Notes: a model not told the origin generated them from the letters alone. 64,000 bases of DNA from an uncultured bacterium (GCA_947073515.1 CAMTMC010000007.1:22157-86156), one strand, 5' to 3'. Positions 40,801 through 48,637 are shown, counted from the stretch's first letter. Numbers and translations are program-made.

Positions 40801-42603
40801 GGGGTGGGTGCGGGGGAGGTTGCGCACGGTCTCCCGCAGGAACTGGAGGGAGGCGGTGACCAGCCGCAGCTCCGGGGAGTTGGCGAAGCAGGCGGCATAG
40901 CTCACCAGCTTATCCCGGGTGGCCTCGTCGTAATACTTGGGGGGCAGGTAGCGGATGGAGTCCAGCAGGGCGAAGGCGGTGTCCCCCTCGGTATCGTTGG
41001 GGTACTCAAAGTAATACAGCAGGGCGTCCAGGAAACGGGGGATATCCTGGGGGCGGGCGTGCTCCAGCATGCCGCCGATCACCAGCTTCAGGGTATAGCC
41101 GATGTGGGAGCGCTGCTGCTGGGTGGTCTTGTGGTCGGGGTAGAGGATCATATCCAGGTACTGCTCCCACAGGGTGAAGGGGACCTCCTCCGCCGGGTCG
41201 GAGCCGGCGTCGGCGGGGAGCTCCTTCTGGTAGACCAGGTGGAAGCGGGCGATGATCTGGCCGATGAGGGCGCCGGCCTGGCGGCGGATGTCGCCCTCCC
41301 GGTGGACCAGCAGCTCGTAGAGGAAGGAGAGGGCCTGGGTCTTCTGCCGGACGGACAGGTAAGTAAAGTACTCCTCAAACACGTTTAGGTAGGCCCGCAG
41401 CTGCTGCCAGCTCTTGGCGGAGCGGGCCGCCTCGATGATATTGCCGAACTTCTGCTCGTTAGACAGCATGTGCATCAGCCGCAGGTTGTGCTCCACCGAC
41501 AGGAGGATGAGGCTGTTCAGCGTCTCCTCCGGGTCCATGAGGGCGGGGTCCTTCCGGGGGGCGGGGGGCTCCGGCTGGCCGGTGAGATCCACGTCCACCC
41601 CCAGAGAGCGCATATAGTCCTCAAAATCGTGGAGCTTGCCGTAGACAAACTCGTACCGGCGGCGCTTCTTCCAGTCCACGTTGTCCAGCTTAGTGAGGAT
41701 CACCTGGAAGGACTCATCCAGGGGGTAGAGGACGACGATCTCATTGCCGTCCCTGTCCCGCTCGGACTTGGAGCGGAAGTCGGCGTAGATCAGCAGCAGG
41801 GACTCCACGGACAGGGACTCCAGCTCCAGGTCCCAGGTGGAGTGGTTGGCGGCGATGTGGCTGATGGGGGCCATGTCCCGCTGCTGGAGCCACTGGTCGG
41901 TGTAGTAGTAGTGGAGATAGGGCACCCGCTCCCCGGGGCGGCAGCCGAATTTGCCCAGGTCGTGGGCGGCGGCGGCCCCGGAGATCAGGGCCAGGTCCAC
42001 CTCCACCCCCGCCCGGGCCAGGCCCAGGGCGGCGGTCATGGCGATGTGGTGGACGCCGGAGATGTGGCTCAGGGTTTTAAAGGGGGTGACCTCCAGCCCC
42101 AGGCGCATGAGCTCATAGATAAATTCCTCCCGCCAGGCGGCCAGGAAGCGGCGGTATGACCGGGCCTGGTCACAGGGGGCGTACTCCTCCCCGGTGAGGA
42201 ACTGGAAGTCCCACATGGGGTCGAAGGGCAGGGCGGCACGCTCCTGGTCCAGCAGAAGCTGGAGGATCGTGAGGTAGAAAACCGCCCCCTCGCCGCAGCG
42301 GGGGGCCTCCGGGGCGAAGCCGCCCTGGGGGAACATCAGGGAGCACACATACTGGTAGCAGAAGGGGCCCCAGCCCCCCTCCGGCCCCTGGGGGCACAGC
42401 TTGTTCAGGATGGGGGCGCACAGCTCCAGGATATGGGAGGGGGACAGCCGCCCCTGGATGGGGAACAGCTCCTCCAGCCCCTGGAGCCAGGCGGGGGCCT
42501 TCATCAGGGCCAGGGCGGCCCGGCGGTTGGGGATGGAGGGCAGCTTCCGGGTGGCCAGGGATTCGGCCATGTCCCGGACCAGCTGCTGGATCATCTTGTT
42601 CAT
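37813..42603 (-). CDS. giant multidomain protein: HD hydrolase, helical repeats, NadD-like nucleotidyltransferase, C-terminal PRTase-like
   Basis: Single frame of 1596 residues. An HD-type domain (about 175-335) shows HH at 186 and HDLGKF at 214. A long all-helical region (about 370-895) looks like HEAT/ARM repeats. A nucleotidyltransferase of NadD type begins KIAFFPGTFDPFTLSHKG (about 907-924) and keeps ISSSRIRE (about 1070) as second motif. A region at 1105-1310 resembles an acetyltransferase fold weakly. A PRTase-like motif RPVILVDDLMHPG lies near 1405. NadD and HD protein YqeK are neighbours in many Firmicutes, so this may be a fused, elaborated version. The ATG has GAGGTGA upstream. The reaction and substrate are not known. 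Confidence 0.85.
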   Translation of the reverse strand: MNKMIQQLVRDMAESLATRKLPSIPNRRAALALMKAPAWLQGLEELFPIQGRLSPSHILELCAPILNKLCPQGPEGGWGPFCYQYVCSLMFPQGGFAPEAPRCGEGAVFYLTILQLLLDQERAALPFDPMWDFQFLTGEEYAPCDQARSYRRFLAAWREEFIYELMRLGLEVTPFKTLSHISGVHHIAMTAALGLARAGVEVDLALISGAAAAHDLGKFGCRPGERVPYLHYYYTDQWLQQRDMAPISHIAANHSTWDLELESLSVESLLLIYADFRSKSERDRDGNEIVVLYPLDESFQVILTKLDNVDWKKRRRYEFVYGKLHDFEDYMRSLGVDVDLTGQPEPPAPRKDPALMDPEETLNSLILLSVEHNLRLMHMLSNEQKFGNIIEAARSAKSWQQLRAYLNVFEEYFTYLSVRQKTQALSFLYELLVHREGDIRRQAGALIGQIIARFHLVYQKELPADAGSDPAEEVPFTLWEQYLDMILYPDHKTTQQQRSHIGYTLKLVIGGMLEHARPQDIPRFLDALLYYFEYPNDTEGDTAFALLDSIRYLPPKYYDEATRDKLVSYAACFANSPELRLVTASLQFLRETVRNLPRTHPQMARIADIVRGVRDTHLTTIFLQCKILRRAGADVSALEQTLYHTDITSEVFLDNLKTATPWIVKVAGVELLRDQVDHGLQTHILHIATHFSNLVKVSERVVVRHTAGSALVLTLASLRRDQRNEVVVELGKGLEMGQYAISKYIPEYLGEAALFLHPSELDEQVLWLKSLLGSPNDSAVAGALNTIGVLLQHYPAYRDRFSQSDQAFEARRRELLGLLLQGLAHYREAVRQEALLVAGKLLFDSPILPMEEKARLFALCYRKLLFLVQESPRQDGLTFFYRAAALAHINRFIAIRRLDRGPFTFERPKKIAFFPGTFDPFTLSHKGIVHAIRDLGFEVYLAVDEFSWSKKAQPHLIRRQIVNMSVAGDFHVHLFPDDIPVNIANPGNLRRLVELFPGQEVYIVAGSDVVANASSYKAPSKPYSIHRMNHVIFRRAGEAELPRDLPISGRVIQLQLPSHLKDISSSRIRENVDLNRDISSFIDPVIQDFIYQNGLYLRDSQDKSMLGATELAFHWLGQPNPLQLEALTAGQPDHEFLRSSMSEQGDHVLLLENSRDSRLLGYISFRHLSSSQLFSALGDTELANRVRLRSSGPVLLITGLAADTSDPHRDCHQLLLCELLARALEESCVYGVFRPHNGQISPPVEELLTRTGFLSLERGRPIWEVDMHAPSVLIQNLETAIQEPLCHNRHVLSAIRRGHERLQLALAQLYPGSLLLTLSADVIHQRLLEKITAYNNVPAVPTTPRVLGENMCVPYGKLLRGKMVPNTVTKTVHTDKVFSPDLSESVMEAFPYYAPIPSQIRTIKSFNRPVILVDDLMHPGFRFKTLDPILRQEGVPIRMVLVGVLSGYGKDLMNHRERPVDSVYFLPTLRQWFVEATLCPFIGGNTVRRATSPVPGLLPGINHILPYASPAYQEECGREKVLQLSRACLESSLDVIRALEQEYRTLYGRNLTLSRLAEAVILPLCPDKGTCLHYDPNLSASVYLENDLEQLLRQNM

Positions 42604-42658
42604 ACCGTCACCTCGTCACCCGCCCCAAAGGGTTGGGACGGCGAAATTTCTCAGAATA

Positions 42659-42687
42659 AGCATACCACATTTCCGCCCGGTAAGAAA
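42659..42687 (-). promoter_or_regulatory. candidate promoter of the giant gene
   Basis: Minus strand TTTCTT, a 17-bp spacer, then TATGCT with an extended TGG, about 55 bp before the start codon. Confidence 0.45.
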
Positions 42688-42764
42688 GAGGAAAAAGCGG
42701 AGCGGGAGTGTACAAACCGGAGGGGGCGGCCCGCCCAAGGGGGAGAAATCTTGGAAAGAATTCC

Positions 42765-42793
42765 TTGTAAATTGTCAAAGCCTGTGGTATAGT
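42765..42793 (+). promoter_or_regulatory. sigma-A promoter of the candidate noncoding RNA
   Basis: TTGTAA, a 17-bp spacer, then TATAGT with an extended TGG. Initiation is expected near 42800. Confidence 0.7.
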
Positions 42794-42799
42794 AGGGAT

Positions 42800-43043
42800 A
42801 CGAGGCAGATAGCAGATAAAGGCAAAGCGCGGGGGTCTCGCCACCCCCGCGCCTCTATGCGGGAGACAGCACCTCCCACACAACAGCATTGCTGCGCCGA
42901 CCCTCATTATACCTGAATCAGCACTTCTTTACAAGTGTTTGTTCACGGCCGGGGGTGCCCGCCGGGGCACTTCCATCACGAGGGGGTTTGTGTCTGATAA
43001 ATGCGGTGTGGGATAACAGGGTTATCCTGCGCCGCTTTTATTT
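42800..43043 (+). ncRNA. candidate structured noncoding RNA or long leader
   Basis: About 244 nt between a good promoter and a good terminator, with no convincing ORF. Visible stems are GCGCGGGGG/CCCCCGCGC, GGGAG/CTCCC, CAGC/GCTG, CACTT/AAGTG and GTGCCC/GGGCAC, then the terminator hairpin. I do not recognise it as 6S, tmRNA, SRP RNA, RNase P RNA or a common riboswitch. It lies 130 nt before the SLH gene, so a regulated leader is possible. Confidence 0.5.
43003..43043 (+). terminator. terminator of the candidate noncoding RNA
   Basis: GCGG, GGATAAC / GTTATCC, CCGC stem with an AGG loop, followed by TTTTATTT. Confidence 0.75.
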
Positions 43044-43058
43044 GTCTCGGCGGGAAAT

Positions 43059-43128
43059 CCCAGGGAGGGGGTACTCTTTTGACTTCCTTTCACCCTCCTG
43101 ACACTCTCCTACTTACCCCCTCCCTGGG
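43059..43128 (+). repeat. 15-bp perfect inverted repeat in the SLH leader
   Basis: CCCAGGGAGGGGGTA (43059-43073) and TACCCCCTCCCTGGG (43114-43128) are exact complements separated by 40 bp of pyrimidine-rich sequence. The right arm ends 44 bp before the SLH start codon. Confidence 0.75.
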
Positions 43129-43172
43129 TGGAACCGCTGAGAAACCCATATTTTGAGAGAGGAAGGATTTTT

Positions 43173-44450
43173 ATGAGAAAGAAGACCCTGTCCCTCGCGC
43201 TGGCCCTGGCGATGTGCCTTGGCCTGACCGTCCCCGCCTTTGCGGCGGAGGATGAGACCAGCAAGCATCTCCAAAGCATAACCATGACCTATGAGGTCGG
43301 GGGGCACAGCTTTTCCAGCCCGTCCGGCATCGGCGTGGAGCGGGCCTGGAAGATGGCCTATGAGGACTACTATGAGACGGAGGAGGTAGTTGTAGAGGAC
43401 TTTGAAGGCTACAACGCTGTCCGCCAGGACACGGTATTCACTGTGACCAACACCGCCCCTTCCAGCGAAACCGGCTTCATTCGGGTGTATCTGACCATCT
43501 ATGAGAAAAATAGCGACGGCATGTATTGGGATGATGACTACCCCCATGAGTCATATCTGACCCGGAACGGCGTATTTCTTAACGACGCTATGGACCCAGA
43601 GGGACTTGGCGGATTGGTGGAACTGAAGCCCGGTGAGTCTGTCCAGTTTACCCTCCCCATGATGTACGAGTATGGCGAATATAACGAGGAAACCGGCGAG
43701 TATGAGTCCACCCCCCTGCCGGACGCGGACGTGATCTATAAGGTGAGACTGGTCAAGTGGGACATGGATCAGGCCGAGACGGTGGTGGACGAGTGGGGGA
43801 ACAGCTATGAAGAAGCGCCCACCTACTATAAGTGGGTTGTCTTCAAGGTGGACAACTCCGCCGTGGACAGCTATTTGGCCAATCCGGAGCAGCCCACCGA
43901 GCCCGTTGACCCCGCCGCCCCCGCCTATGAGGTGAGCGACTGGGCCAAGGAGCGGGTGGCCCTGGCGGTGGAGACCGGCCTGGCCCCCGAGAGCCTGGGC
44001 GCCGACTACCGGGTGGACATCACCCGGGCCCAGTTCGCCGCCGCCGCCGTGAAGCTGTACGAGGCCATGGGCGGCCAGCCGGCCCAGGCCGCCGGCGAGA
44101 GCTCCTTCACCGACACCGATGACCCCGTCATCCTCCAGGCCGCCAGCCTGGGCTTTGTCAGCGGCACGGGCGAGGGCAAGTTTGAGCCCGACGCCCTGGT
44201 CAACCGGGAGCAGGCCGCCGTGATGCTCTCCAGCGTGTACGCCAAGCTGGGCGGCGAGATCCCCGCCGTGGAGGCCACCTCCTTCGCCGACGACGGCGAC
44301 ATCTCCGGCTGGGCCCGGAGCGCCGTGGCCTTCATGAACGGCAAGGGGATCGTCACCGGGATCGGGGACAACAGCTTCGGCCCCAAGAGCGGCGCCAGCA
44401 TTGAGCAGGCCCTGCTGATCTCCCTGAAAATGTTTGAGACCCTGAAGTAA
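43173..44450 (+). CDS. secreted protein with three C-terminal SLH domains
   Basis: Surface protein of 425 residues. A signal peptide (about 1-24, ending VPAFAAE) precedes a ~235-residue domain without a named family, rich in Tyr, Glu and Asp, then three SLH modules (about 260-305, 315-365 and 370-425) such as FTDTDDPVILQAASLGFV and GWARSAVAFMNGKGIVTGIG. It is therefore anchored to the wall polymer by its C-terminus. The ATG at 43173 follows GAGAGGAAGG; the longer frame lacks a ribosome site. A terminator follows. The role of the N-terminal domain is unknown. Confidence 0.88.
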   Translation: MRKKTLSLALALAMCLGLTVPAFAAEDETSKHLQSITMTYEVGGHSFSSPSGIGVERAWKMAYEDYYETEEVVVEDFEGYNAVRQDTVFTVTNTAPSSETGFIRVYLTIYEKNSDGMYWDDDYPHESYLTRNGVFLNDAMDPEGLGGLVELKPGESVQFTLPMMYEYGEYNEETGEYESTPLPDADVIYKVRLVKWDMDQAETVVDEWGNSYEEAPTYYKWVVFKVDNSAVDSYLANPEQPTEPVDPAAPAYEVSDWAKERVALAVETGLAPESLGADYRVDITRAQFAAAAVKLYEAMGGQPAQAAGESSFTDTDDPVILQAASLGFVSGTGEGKFEPDALVNREQAAVMLSSVYAKLGGEIPAVEATSFADDGDISGWARSAVAFMNGKGIVTGIGDNSFGPKSGASIEQALLISLKMFETLK

Positions 44451-44459
44451 ACGCCAAAG

Positions 44460-44489
44460 GACCGCCCCCTCAGGGGCGGCCCTTTTTTT
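44460..44489 (+). terminator. intrinsic terminator
   Basis: CCGCCCC/GGGGCGG stem followed by TTTTTTT, overlapping the 3' end of the convergent yihY-family gene. Confidence 0.88.
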
Positions 44490-45360
44490 GATGGGAGGGA
44501 GAGGCCCGCCGGCCCAGGCGGTTCTCCAGCACCCGGCCCGCCACCGCCCCCAGCAGCAGGATGCTGCCGCACAGGTACAGCCAGGCCAGCAGGATGATGA
44601 GGGAGGCCAGGGAGCCGTAGACCAGGGCGTACCGGGAGGACATCCCGATGAACCAGGAGAACAGCACCGAGGCGGCCACAATGGCCAGGGAGGCCAGCAG
44701 GGAGGACAGGAGGATGAACCGCCGGCGGACCGCCCCCCGGGGGGTGCCCGTCCGGTAGACCAGCAGGACCAGGAGCAGGACGAAGCAGAACAGCAGCAGG
44801 TAGCGCATCCACCGCCACAGCCCGGACAGGGCGTCCAGGGGGAGGAACTGGATCAGCGTGTCGGGGAGGTTGTCCCGGAGCAGGGAGAAAAACCACTCGC
44901 CGGTGAAAATTACCACCACCGACAGGTACACCGTGAGGAGGAACAGCAGGGACAGCACAAAGCTCAGCACAAAGCGGAGGATGGGGTGGGGGCGCTCCAC
45001 GCCGTGGAGGGCGTCCATGGTGTGGAACAGGGTGCGCAGGCCGGCGGAGGCGGACACCACGATGGTGAACAGCCCCGCCCACAGCAGGGCGGGGGAGTGC
45101 ATCTGGGAGACATAAAGCAGGTATTCCTCCAGGATGGGCAGGACCCCCGGGGGGAGGAACTGGTCCAGGGAGACCAGCAGCTCCTCCAGGTCCAGGTGGA
45201 ACTGGCCCAGGAGGTAGTTGACGCACAGGAGCAGGGGGAAGAGGGTGAGGGTGAGGAAGTAGGCCAGGGCGGCGGCGGAGCGGGACACCCCCACCCGGTT
45301 GTACAGCTCCACCGCCTCCAGGGCGAGGGAAACCGGGGGGAGCGAGAGGAACTTTTTCAT
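44470..45360 (-). CDS. YihY/BrkB-family membrane protein
   Basis: Integral membrane protein of 296 residues with six hydrophobic segments and the family blocks AALAYFLTLTLFPLLL (about 30-45) and GSLASLIILLAWLYLCGSILLLGA (read near 250-270). The family was once named ribonuclease BN but has no shown RNase activity. The ATG has AAGGAGGG upstream. The last residues overlap a terminator hairpin shared with the convergent SLH gene. Confidence 0.92.
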   Translation of the reverse strand: MKKFLSLPPVSLALEAVELYNRVGVSRSAAALAYFLTLTLFPLLLCVNYLLGQFHLDLEELLVSLDQFLPPGVLPILEEYLLYVSQMHSPALLWAGLFTIVVSASAGLRTLFHTMDALHGVERPHPILRFVLSFVLSLLFLLTVYLSVVVIFTGEWFFSLLRDNLPDTLIQFLPLDALSGLWRWMRYLLLFCFVLLLVLLVYRTGTPRGAVRRRFILLSSLLASLAIVAASVLFSWFIGMSSRYALVYGSLASLIILLAWLYLCGSILLLGAVAGRVLENRLGRRASPSHQKKGRP

Positions 45361-45451
45361 GGCGGGCCCTCCTTTGGGAGATGCTGCGGTCAGGGGGCAG
45401 GCCCCTGCCCCGTGCCGATATTATATGGGAAAGCAGGACGGAAAGAGTACG

Positions 45452-45480
45452 AAAAAAGCCGTCTGTCACCAGACGGCTTT
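45452..45480 (-). terminator. terminator of rpsT
   Basis: Minus strand AAAGCCGTCTG/CAGACGGCTTT stem continuing into TTTTTTC. Confidence 0.9.
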
Positions 45481-45493
45481 CCGCGCGGTCGAA

Positions 45494-45757
45494 TCAGGCC
45501 AGCTTGCTGAGCTTGACGGTCATCTTGCTCTTCTTGTTCGCGGCGTTGTTCTTGTGCAGCAGACCCTTGGCGGCGGCCTTATCTACCGCCTTGACGGCCA
45601 CCTTGTAAGCGACATCGGCCTCGCTGCGGTTGCCTTCCGCCACCGCGGCCTCAAACTTCTTGATGTCGGTCTTCAGCGCGGACTTTGCGGCCTTGTTCTG
45701 CGCGGCCTTGGTCTCAGACACCAGAACGCGCTTCTTGGCAGACTTAATATTCGGCAA
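45494..45757 (-). CDS. rpsT: 30S ribosomal protein S20
   Basis: Small basic 16S-rRNA-binding protein of 87 residues beginning MPNIKSAKKRV, the family's exact N-terminus. The start must be the TTG at 45757: GGAGGAGG lies 7 nt upstream, while the GTG at 45766 overlaps that ribosome site. A TTG start is also common for rpsT in other bacteria and can limit its translation. It is a single-gene unit with promoter and terminator. Opposite-strand neighbour gpr follows the usual rpsT-gpr arrangement of spore formers. Confidence 0.97.
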   Translation of the reverse strand: MPNIKSAKKRVLVSETKAAQNKAAKSALKTDIKKFEAAVAEGNRSEADVAYKVAVKAVDKAAAKGLLHKNNAANKKSKMTVKLSKLA

Positions 45758-45820
45758 ACCAAACACCTCCTCCGATTTCCATCGTTAAATTTCAGACGCA
45801 ATACGCCTGTGCAGATTTGT

Positions 45821-45849
45821 ATTGTATCATCGGTCCAGGAAAAAATCAA
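45821..45849 (-). promoter_or_regulatory. sigma-A promoter of rpsT
   Basis: Minus strand TTGATT, a 17-bp spacer, then TACAAT with an extended TGA. Confidence 0.8.
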
Positions 45850-45958
45850 CTGTTTTTTTCGATTTTTTTAGCGATCAGGGATATTTTTTTGAGGCCGGCA
45901 AAAAATAGGGGCTGAAGGAAGGTTATAGCACAAGATATTGCGTCAAGGAGGGGACATT

Positions 45959-46849
45959 ATGCCGATACGGCGGACCGATCTGGCCATCGAGGCCCAGGAG
46001 CTGTGGCGGGAGAGCGCGGGGGAGCTCACCGCCCTGCCGGGGGTGAAGGCGGGGAACAGCCTGCGGGAGGGCATCCCGGTGGATACCGTCCAGGTGCTGG
46101 ACCAGGAGGGGGAGCGGGCCCTGGGCAAGCCGGCGGGGAACTACGTGACCCTCACCCTGGAGGGGGTGGCCAGCCGGGAGGAGGACATCTTCGGCCGGGC
46201 GGTACGGGGGATCGCCGGGGAGCTGTCCGCCCTCCTGGCGGGGACGGCCCCCCAGGGCCTGGTCCTGGTGGCGGGGCTGGGCAACCGGGCCATCACCCCG
46301 GACGCCGTGGGGCCCAAGGTCCATGAGCATATCCTGGTGACCAGGCACCTGGTGGCCCAGATGCCTGAGCACTTCGGGGCGCTGCGGCCGGTGGCCTCCC
46401 TGGCGGCGGAGGTGCTGGGCAACACCGGGGTGGAGAGCGGCGAGGTGGTACGGGCGGTGTGCGACAAGATCCACCCCGCCTGCGTGATCGCCGTGGACGC
46501 CCTGGCCTCCCGCTCCCTGAAGCGGCTGTGCAGGACGGTGCAGCTGACCGACACCGGGATCACCCCGGGCTCCGGGGTGGGCAACCACCGGCTGGGCCTC
46601 ACCCAAGAGAGCCTGGGGGTGCCGGTCATCGCCGTGGGGGTGCCCACAGTGGTGGACGGGGCCACCCTGGCCGCCGACCTGCTGGGGAGCGAGAACCCCC
46701 ATGACCTGGGGGCGGGGAAGGAACTGCTGGTGACCCCCAAGGACATCGACAGCCAGGTGGCCGACCTGGCCAAGATCATCGGCTACGGGATCAGCATGGC
46801 TCTCCAGCCCGGGATGGGGATGGAGGAGCTGGAGCTGCTGCTCTCCTAG
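45959..46849 (+). CDS. gpr: germination protease (GPR), spore small-protein degrading
   Basis: Aspartic-like protease (A25) of 296 residues that degrades small acid-soluble spore proteins at germination. The N-terminus RRTDLAIEAQE carries the cleavage region of the zymogen. Conserved blocks VAGLGNRAITPDAVGP, IAVDALASRSLKRL and the catalytic Asp environment TDTGITPGSGVGNHR are intact. The ATG at 45959 has AAGGAGGGG upstream. It is direct evidence for a spore former. A forespore promoter was not convincingly found. Confidence 0.97.
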   Translation: MPIRRTDLAIEAQELWRESAGELTALPGVKAGNSLREGIPVDTVQVLDQEGERALGKPAGNYVTLTLEGVASREEDIFGRAVRGIAGELSALLAGTAPQGLVLVAGLGNRAITPDAVGPKVHEHILVTRHLVAQMPEHFGALRPVASLAAEVLGNTGVESGEVVRAVCDKIHPACVIAVDALASRSLKRLCRTVQLTDTGITPGSGVGNHRLGLTQESLGVPVIAVGVPTVVDGATLAADLLGSENPHDLGAGKELLVTPKDIDSQVADLAKIIGYGISMALQPGMGMEELELLLS

Positions 46850-46973
46850 GGAGGTTGGCCGGGGGGAGTAGAATAGACGGATTCATCTGTTTATGCGGGG
46901 GAATATTCTGGGAAAGGCTGGGACAGACTAGGAGAAAAGACTGGGCACGGGCCCGGAAAGTGAGGTCTGAACC

Positions 46974-47249
46974 ATGGTGAAAGGGATCACCCGGCAGGTG
47001 ATTTTGGTGAAATCCCCCGACCCCCGGCTGTTTGAGGAGGCCATCTTTATTGTGAAGGAGGAGGCGCTGGCCCGGGAGGGGGTGAGCGCCGACCAGGTGC
47101 TCAAGGAGGCCCGTCAGGCCGCCGACGGATATCTGAGGCAGGGGAAGGCCTGGAACCGGCGGCTGGAGCGGCTGCCCGCCTACGCCTGGGGGGCGGTGGG
47201 AGCGGCGCTGGCCTCCCTGGGCTGGGGGGCCTGGCTGCTGCTGCTGTAA
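46974..47249 (+). CDS. small hypothetical membrane-anchored protein
   Basis: Protein of 91 residues starting MVKGITRQVILVKSPD, with a charged helical body and a C-terminal membrane segment (about 70-91, WGAVGAALASLGWGAWLLLL). No named family. It begins at an ATG about 120 bp after gpr. The C-tail anchor suggests a cytoplasmic body held at the membrane. Relatives occur in clostridia as hypothetical proteins, to my recollection. Confidence 0.7.
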   Translation: MVKGITRQVILVKSPDPRLFEEAIFIVKEEALAREGVSADQVLKEARQAADGYLRQGKAWNRRLERLPAYAWGAVGAALASLGWGAWLLLL

Positions 47250-47346
47250 CCCTTGGCCGGCGAGCGCATAGGATAGCGGGAGGGGAGCCGGAAGGGCGGC
47301 CCCCCGCTGTACCAAAGAGCCACGTTCTTCTTTTCCTCCTTGTTTG

Positions 47347-47374
47347 GCGCCCCGGCGGATGTCCGCCGGGGCGC
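47347..47374. repeat. isolated perfect GC hairpin
   Basis: 13-bp perfect stem GCGCCCCGGCGGA with a TG loop, between the small hypothetical gene and the converging aminotransferase gene. No T-run on either side. Confidence 0.6.
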
Positions 47375-47439
47375 TTCGCATGGGATTTGGTATGTGGAGA
47401 TAAACAGACGGAATGTTTTGTTTTGCGGATGGCGGAGCG

Positions 47440-48591
47440 TCAACCGGCCCGGACGGCGTCAATGGCTTCAAGAGCGTAATCCACCTCCTCCGGGTTGGTG
47501 GACAGGCCGAAGGAGAAGCGTACCGTCCCCCGGGGGAAGGTGCCCAGGGTCTGATGGGCGGAGGGGGCGCAGTGGAGACCGCAGCGGGTGAGGATGCCAA
47601 ACTCCTCCTCCAGCCGGAAGGCCACCTGGGCGTTGTCCTGGCCGGGGAAGTCCAGGCTGAACACCCCCACCCGGTTCTCCACCCCGTCCGGCCCCAGGAG
47701 GACCGCCCCCGCCATGCCCCGCAGGCCGTCCAGGAAGCGCTGGGACAGGAAACGGTCATGGGCCCGGGCCTGGTCAATGGTCACCGACTGGAGGTAGTCC
47801 AGGGCGGCCTCCCAGCCATAGGCGCCAGGGAGGTTGGGGGTGCCCGGCTCAAAGCGGTCGGGCAGGTAGGCGGGGGGGAACTCGCTGTCTGAGACGCTGC
47901 CCGTCCCGCCGGTGGCCCAGGGGGTGAGGGCGGCGGCGAAGTCGGGGTGCAGGAGAAGGGCGCCGATCCCCTGGGGGCCCAGCAAACCCTTGTGCCCCGG
48001 CACCGCCAGGGCGGACAGGTTCATGGACTGGAAATCCACCGGGAGATGGCCGCCGGTCTGGGCCCCGTCCAGGCAGAAGGGCACCCCGTGGGCGGCGCAG
48101 ATTTTGCCGATCTCCTCGGCGTCCTGGACGGCGCCGCACACGTTGGAGCCGTGGGCCATCACCACCAGCCTGGTGTTGGGGCGGAGCATTTCCTCCAGGC
48201 GGGCGGGGTCCAGGCGGCCCTGGCCGTCGCAGGGCACCCGGTCGAACTGGACGCCGCACAGGGCCAGCTGCTGGAGGGGGCGCATGACGGCGTTGTGCTC
48301 CATGCTGGACACCAGGCAGTGGTCCCCAGGCCTCAGCGCCCCCCACAGGAGCATGTTCAGGCTCCAGGTGTTGCCGGGGGTGAGGATCACGTGGGTGGGG
48401 TCGCTGAGGCCGAAGAGCTCCCCCAGCCGCTGGCGCAGCCGGAGCACGACCATCCCCGCCTGCTGGGCGGGCCCGTAGACAGAGCGGTTGATATTGGCCC
48501 CGATCTCATCTACATATTCCTTCATCCGCCGGCCCACCGCCGGCGGCTTGGGGAAGGAGGTGGCCCCGTGGTCTAAATAGATGGTTTTCAT
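47440..48591 (-). CDS. class V aminotransferase, cysteine desulfurase family (selenium cluster)
   Basis: PLP enzyme of 383 residues of the NifS/CsdA type. The N-terminus IYLDHGATSFPKP is the family signature, the PLP Lys is in VPGHKGLLGPQG (about 203), and the mobile loop has GLHCAPSAHQTLGT with the reactive Cys (about 336). Desulfurases of this group release sulfur or selenium from (seleno)cysteine. It is divergent from yedE, whose cluster is linked to selenium use, so delivery of selenium is a reasonable inference. The ATG lies 8 nt after AAGGGG. Confidence 0.9.
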   Translation of the reverse strand: MKTIYLDHGATSFPKPPAVGRRMKEYVDEIGANINRSVYGPAQQAGMVVLRLRQRLGELFGLSDPTHVILTPGNTWSLNMLLWGALRPGDHCLVSSMEHNAVMRPLQQLALCGVQFDRVPCDGQGRLDPARLEEMLRPNTRLVVMAHGSNVCGAVQDAEEIGKICAAHGVPFCLDGAQTGGHLPVDFQSMNLSALAVPGHKGLLGPQGIGALLLHPDFAAALTPWATGGTGSVSDSEFPPAYLPDRFEPGTPNLPGAYGWEAALDYLQSVTIDQARAHDRFLSQRFLDGLRGMAGAVLLGPDGVENRVGVFSLDFPGQDNAQVAFRLEEEFGILTRCGLHCAPSAHQTLGTFPRGTVRFSFGLSTNPEEVDYALEAIDAVRAG

Positions 48592-48637
48592 GGTAACAGC
48601 CCCTTTTTCTCTGTGACAATAGATTGTGGACGCTTTG

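Noticed and set aside
38239..41388. 1049-codon open frame on the plus strand
   Set aside because: It is antisense to the giant nucleotidyltransferase gene, low in complexity (Gly, Val, His, Gln rich) and has no domain; GC-rich codon use keeps the opposite strand open.
42800..43043. Riboswitch of a known class for the SLH gene
   Set aside because: I looked for c-di-GMP, ZTP, fluoride, SAM, cobalamin and T-box core motifs and did not find them; it is kept only as an unassigned RNA.
45758..45766. GTG at 45766 as the rpsT start
   Set aside because: The GTG is part of the GGAGGTG ribosome site; the TTG at 45757 gives the exact S20 N-terminus MPNIKSAKK.
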